Shown here piece by piece: positions 32,658 through 36,077 of a DNA stretch of 36,077 nucleotides. The position numbers and the translations under genes are program-made. The notes under the pieces were generated by a model. It had not been told where the DNA came from. It made no database searches and was given only the letters and a program-made list of their open reading frames with translations. This DNA comes from Acidobacteriota bacterium (lineage in GTDB: Bacteria > Acidobacteriota > Vicinamibacteria > Vicinamibacterales > UBA2999): NCBI GenBank assembly GCA_016184455.1, contig JACPCS010000075.1, positions 1-36,077 on the forward strand, in the 5' to 3' direction. How positions within the stretch are numbered: the stretch's first letter is position 1; every line of letters begins with the position of its first letter.

Positions 32658-33505
32658 TGGCCGTATCGGCGCCGACCGACAAACGCTTCCGCCGCGCGCA
32701 CGTCACGCCGCGGGCCCGCCGGCGGTTCGGTGTGTCGCGTCCGCGGTTCATCATCGCGGTGCTCGTCGCAGCCGGTGCCCTCTACGGCGCGTACGAGGGA
32801 GCGCTGTTCGCGCTGACCAGCGACGCGGTGACCGTCACGCGCATCACGGTGTCCGGCAACAGCCGGTTATCGCGCGGCGAGGTGCTGGCGCTCCTCGGCG
32901 GCCTGCCGGGACGGAACATGATTCTCCTCCACCTCGACGAGTGGCGGCAGCAGCTGCTCGCGTCACCATGGGTCGCGGATGCAGCGCTCCGCCGCGTGCT
33001 GCCCGGCACCGTCGACGTCGTCGTGTCGGAGCGGGAGCCGCTCGGCATCGCGCGGTTTGCCGATCGCCTGTACCTCATCGATCGCCGTGGCAGCCCGATC
33101 GACGAGTTCGGGCCCGGCCACGCCGATCTCGACCTGCCGCTCGTCGACGGCCTGCTCTCGGCCGGAACGGCTCCAGATGACCGGCCGGTGGCTGATGGAG
33201 CCCGCGCAGCGCTCGCGGTCCGCCTGCTGACGTCGCTCGAGGCGGATCCCGATCTCGCGGGGCGCGTCTCGCAGATCGACGTCTCGGACCCGCGCGACGC
33301 GGTGGTGGCGCTCGAAGGCGATACCGCGCTGGTGCGGGTCGGCGACGACCGGTTCGTCGAGCGGCTGCGGTCGTATCTCGATCTCGCGCCCGCGCTCCGC
33401 GAGCGCGTGCCGGCGATCGACTACGTCGACGTGCGGTTCGGCGAGCGGGTGTACGTCAGGCCTCAGGCCTCGGGCGTCGGGCCTCAGGGTGGGGGCAAAT
33501 TCTGA
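32657..33505 (+). CDS. ftsQ: Cell division protein FtsQ
   Basis: A 282-residue bitopic division protein that holds FtsL and FtsB. A basic cytoplasmic N-terminus of about 30 residues (RFRRAHVTPRARRRF) precedes a hydrophobic helix at about 31-52. A POTRA domain (about 58-127: VTRITVSGNSRLSRGEVLALL, WVADAALRRVLPGTVDVVVSERE) and the beta domain (YLIDRRGSPIDEF, LPLVDG) follow. ATG 32657 shares one base with the murC stop. The last 15 residues (RPQASGVGPQGGGKF) come mostly from a heptanucleotide array and are probably not part of the fold. Confidence 0.92.
   Translation: MAVSAPTDKRFRRAHVTPRARRRFGVSRPRFIIAVLVAAGALYGAYEGALFALTSDAVTVTRITVSGNSRLSRGEVLALLGGLPGRNMILLHLDEWRQQLLASPWVADAALRRVLPGTVDVVVSEREPLGIARFADRLYLIDRRGSPIDEFGPGHADLDLPLVDGLLSAGTAPDDRPVADGARAALAVRLLTSLEADPDLAGRVSQIDVSDPRDAVVALEGDTALVRVGDDRFVERLRSYLDLAPALRERVPAIDYVDVRFGERVYVRPQASGVGPQGGGKF
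33458..33492 (+). repeat. Heptanucleotide array inside the ftsQ 3' end
   Basis: Units of 7: AGGCCTC, AGGCCTC, GGGCGTC, GGGCCTC, AGGGTGG. It encodes residues 268-279 of FtsQ, ending 10 bases before the TGA. Unlike the other arrays it is in the coding part, not starting at the stop. Confidence 0.8.
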
Positions 33506-34737
33506 TGGGTCGCAAGGAACGGTACCTCGTAGGGCTGGACGTCGGCACGTCGAACGTCTGCGCCGTCGTTGGCGAGAGCCTCGACGACGGCAGCCTCGAC
33601 ATCGTCGGGATCGGTGTCGCCGAGTCGCGCGGCATCAAGCGCGGCGTGGTGGTCAACCTCGAGGCGGCGGTCGAGTCGATCAAGAAGGCGATCGAGGAAG
33701 CGGAGTTGATGGCCGGCATCGAGATCGACTCGGTCCACCTGGCGCTTTCCGGACCGCACGTCAAGGGGTTCAACAGCCGCGGCGTCATTGCCGTCGCCGG
33801 CAAGAACCGCGAGATCACGCGCGACGACGTGCGCCGCGCGATCGAGGCGGCCAAAGCGGTCTCGCTCCCCGCCGGACGCGAAATCCTCCACGTGCTGCCG
33901 CAGGACTTCGTCGTCGATGAGCAGGATGGCATCGGCGCGCCAATCGGCATGACGGGCGCGCGGCTCGAGGTCAACGTGCACGTGGTGACCGGCGCGTCCT
34001 CGTCGACGCAGAACATCATCGCGTGCGTCAACCGGGCCGGGATCACGGTGGTCGACATGGTCATCGAGCAGCTCGCGGCCGCCGAGGCGGTGCTCACCGC
34101 CGACGAGAAGGAGCTGGGCGTCGCGCTCGTCGACATCGGCGGTGGCACGGCCGACCTGGCGATCTTCGAGCGGGGGAGCCTCTGGCACACGGCGGTCGTC
34201 GCCGTCGGCGGCGATCACTTCACGAGCGACATCGCCGTCGGCCTGCGCACGCCGATTCCCGACGCGGAGAAGCTGAAGCGGAAGAGCGGCTGCGCGCTCT
34301 CGGCCATGGTGGACGAGGAGGAGACGATCGAGGTGGCGAGCGTCGGCGGCCGGAAGCCGCGGCTGATGGCGCGACGCATCCTCTCCGAGATTCTGCAGCC
34401 GCGGGCGGAGGAGATCTTCCATCTCGTGTGGGACGAGATTCGGCGCGCCGGCTACGAGAAGGCGCTCAACTCGGGGATCGTCCTCACCGGCGGGGGGTCG
34501 ATTCTCGAGGGCATGCCAGAGATCGCCGAGCAGATCTTCGATCTGCCGATTCGACGCGGCTGCCCGCTGGAGGTCGGCGGGCTCGCCGATCACGTCAACA
34601 GCCCTGCGTTTGCCACTCCGGTCGGGCTGGTGCTCTACGCGCATCGCAACCGCATCCCCGAAGCGGCACGCGTCGGGGCCGGGGCGTTCGGCCGCATGGC
34701 CATCAGGCTGCGCGGCATCTTCAAGGAGTTTTTCTAG
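33505..34737 (+). CDS. ftsA: Cell division protein FtsA
   Basis: Actin-like ATPase that ties FtsZ to the membrane, 410 residues. Phosphate loop YLVGLDVGTSNVCAVVGE is at the start, SHS2-type 1C domain around 85-165 (SGPHVKGFNSRG..., PQDFVVDEQDGI), then VDIGGGTADLAIF as the second phosphate loop, and LTGGGSILEGMPEI as adenosine motif. The C-terminal amphipathic helix (FGRMAIRLRGIFKEFF, about 395-410) is the membrane-targeting tail. ATG 33505 overlaps the ftsQ stop by one base. The TAG stop's G is the first base of a palindrome leading to ftsZ. Confidence 0.97.
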   Translation: MGRKERYLVGLDVGTSNVCAVVGESLDDGSLDIVGIGVAESRGIKRGVVVNLEAAVESIKKAIEEAELMAGIEIDSVHLALSGPHVKGFNSRGVIAVAGKNREITRDDVRRAIEAAKAVSLPAGREILHVLPQDFVVDEQDGIGAPIGMTGARLEVNVHVVTGASSSTQNIIACVNRAGITVVDMVIEQLAAAEAVLTADEKELGVALVDIGGGTADLAIFERGSLWHTAVVAVGGDHFTSDIAVGLRTPIPDAEKLKRKSGCALSAMVDEEETIEVASVGGRKPRLMARRILSEILQPRAEEIFHLVWDEIRRAGYEKALNSGIVLTGGGSILEGMPEIAEQIFDLPIRRGCPLEVGGLADHVNSPAFATPVGLVLYAHRNRIPEAARVGAGAFGRMAIRLRGIFKEFF

Positions 34738-34764
34738 GCGGGTCGCGAAGGACCCGCCCTACGG
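34737..34764. repeat. REP-like hairpin from ftsA stop to ftsZ leader
   Basis: GGCGGGTC (34737-34744) pairs perfectly with GACCCGCC (34751-34758) around GCGAAG. The first G is the last base of the ftsA TAG. GGAGG (34763-34767), 6 bases before the ftsZ ATG, directly follows. Core GTAGGGCGGG on the minus strand resembles that in murC. Confidence 0.85.
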
Positions 34765-34773
34765 AGGCGCGAC

Positions 34774-36060
34774 ATGAGGCAGGGCGATCGCCACGACAAG
34801 GACGACGACACGCTGCGGCTGACGCTCGACGCCGAGGGGCGGCGGAACGCGAAGATCAAAGTGATTGGCGTGGGCGGCGGCGGCAGCAACGCCGTCAACC
34901 GCATGGTGACCGCCGGGCTCGAGGGTGTCGAGTTCATCGTGGCGAACACCGACGCCCAGGCGCTGGAGCAGAACCGCGCGTCGGTGAAGATTCAGATCGG
35001 CCAGCGGCTCACGAAGGGGCTGGGCGCGGGCGCCGACCCGAACATCGGCCGCCAGGCGGCCCTCGAGGATACCGAGACGATCATCCAGTCGCTCTCGGGC
35101 GCCGACATGGTCTTCGTCACCGCCGGCCTGGGCGGCGGGACGGGCACCGGCGCCGCGCCGGTGATCGCAAGCCTGGCGGGCGAGCTTGGCGCGCTCACGG
35201 TGGCCGTTGTCACCAAGCCGTTCAAGTTCGAGGGGAGGAAGCGCGCGGCACACGCCGACTACGGGCTCGACGCGCTGCGCAGCTCGGTCGACACGGTGAT
35301 CACCATTCCCAACGAGCGCCTGCTCGGGATCATCGATCGCACGACGGCGCTGACCGACGCGTTCGGCATGGCCGACGACGTGCTGCGCCAGGCGATCCAG
35401 GGCATCTCGGATCTGATCCTCATGCCCGGGCTCATCAACCTCGACTTCGCCGACGTGAAGACGATCATGTCGGGCATGGGCGTCGCGATGATGGGCACCG
35501 GCATCGCCGACGGCGAGAACCGCGCGATGGACGCGGCGCAGAAGGCGGTTTCGAGCCCGCTGCTCGAGGACGGGTCGGTGACCGGCGCGCGCGGCGTGAT
35601 CATCAATGTGACCGGCGGCCCCGACCTCTCGTTGATGGAAGTGAACGAGGCGTCCTGCGTCATTCAGGAGGCGGCGCACGAAGACGCGAACATCATCTTC
35701 GGCGCGGTGGTCGATCCGACGTTGGCGGGCAAGGTCAAGATCACGGTGATTGCCACCGGGTTCGAGCGGTCCGGGAGCGCGCGCGCGGTACCCGCGGCGG
35801 CGCTCCAGACGCCGGTCGACCTGCACGGCTACACGGCACACCTGAGCCGTCCTGCGGACGGCGCCGGCGATGAGGCAGTTCAGCCGACGCTCGACATGAG
35901 TGCACCGGAGCCGAAGACGGCTTCGCCGGGCGCCCCCGACGCGGGCTACGTGCTGACGGTCAGCCGGCGGCCGGGGGTCGAGCTCACGCTGCCGAAGATC
36001 GAGCCGGCCGACGCCTCGTCACCGCTCGACGTCCCGGCGTTCCTTCGCCGCCAGAGCTGA
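34774..36060 (+). CDS. ftsZ: Cell division protein FtsZ
   Basis: Tubulin-like GTPase that forms the Z-ring, 428 residues, complete. GTP-binding glycines [14 protein letters not shown] are at 31-44, tubulin signature GGGTGTG at 120-126, and the T7 synergy loop NLDFAD at 222-227. After the globular part (to about 335) comes a Pro/Ala-rich linker, then the conserved C-terminal peptide DVPAFLRRQ (419-427) that binds FtsA and others. GGAGG is 6 bases before ATG 34774. It ends the dcw cluster in this window; only 17 bases follow. Confidence 0.98.
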   Translation: MRQGDRHDKDDDTLRLTLDAEGRRNAKIKVIGVGGGGSNAVNRMVTAGLEGVEFIVANTDAQALEQNRASVKIQIGQRLTKGLGAGADPNIGRQAALEDTETIIQSLSGADMVFVTAGLGGGTGTGAAPVIASLAGELGALTVAVVTKPFKFEGRKRAAHADYGLDALRSSVDTVITIPNERLLGIIDRTTALTDAFGMADDVLRQAIQGISDLILMPGLINLDFADVKTIMSGMGVAMMGTGIADGENRAMDAAQKAVSSPLLEDGSVTGARGVIINVTGGPDLSLMEVNEASCVIQEAAHEDANIIFGAVVDPTLAGKVKITVIATGFERSGSARAVPAAALQTPVDLHGYTAHLSRPADGAGDEAVQPTLDMSAPEPKTASPGAPDAGYVLTVSRRPGVELTLPKIEPADASSPLDVPAFLRRQS

Positions 36061-36077
36061 GATCCACGCATGCCCGG

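Noticed and set aside
36070..36077. Start of a gene after ftsZ (ATGCCCGG)
   Set aside because: Only eight bases are visible; nothing can be said.

Overview
This high-GC window most resembles a chromosomal segment from an Acidobacteriota-type bacterium, possibly of the Vicinamibacteria. That placement is an inference from gene order, dense coding, an mDAP-type MurE and repeat-rich spacers; no marker gene proves it. Nearly every base lies in a gene. Adjacent genes often overlap by 1, 4, 8 or 11 bases, which suggests translational coupling.

Left region (1-6676). A minus-strand run reads from right to left: a fused 2-oxoacid dehydrogenase E1 alpha/beta, an exported beta-propeller protein, a two-gene ABC exporter, and a 3-hydroxyacyl-CoA dehydrogenase cut by the window edge. 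Divergent from it are a small cupin and a DoxX-like membrane protein. Middle region (6674-19183). Thirteen tightly packed minus-strand genes read from right to left: a YchF-like protein with a broken P-loop, one GT4 and three GT2 glycosyltransferases, two sugar-nucleotide SDR enzymes, an exported STN-like proline-rich protein, a GNAT-like acyltransferase, a GatB/YqeY protein, murJ, an MFS carrier and a rhomboid protease. murJ is broken: its two halves are in different frames and a conserved stretch of about 20 residues is missing at the junction. The glycosyltransferase and SDR genes suggest surface polysaccharide or lipid-linked sugar synthesis.

Right region (19345-36060). A complete plus-strand dcw cluster: mraZ, rsmH, ftsL, ftsI, murE, murF, mraY, murD, ftsW, murG, murC, ftsQ, ftsA, ftsZ. 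It has a good sigma70-type promoter (TTGACA, 18 bases, TACTAT) followed by 10-base-period GTGG boxes of the MraZ-operator type that run into the mraZ start codon. murB and ddl are absent from their usual place between murC and ftsQ.

The most unusual signal is in the spacers. Six genes (doxX, rhomboid, mraZ, murD, ftsW, ftsQ) carry a short tandem array at or across the stop codon. The units are 7 or about 8 bases, so never a multiple of three, and the sequence differs from gene to gene except for the convergent doxX/rhomboid pair, which share one unit. Several REP-like palindromes are also present, including two identical 30-base copies in inverted orientation flanking ftsW, one at the ftsA stop codon, and ones inside the coding regions of murC and the beta-propeller gene. 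The recurring placement at gene 3' ends is the feature I would examine first.
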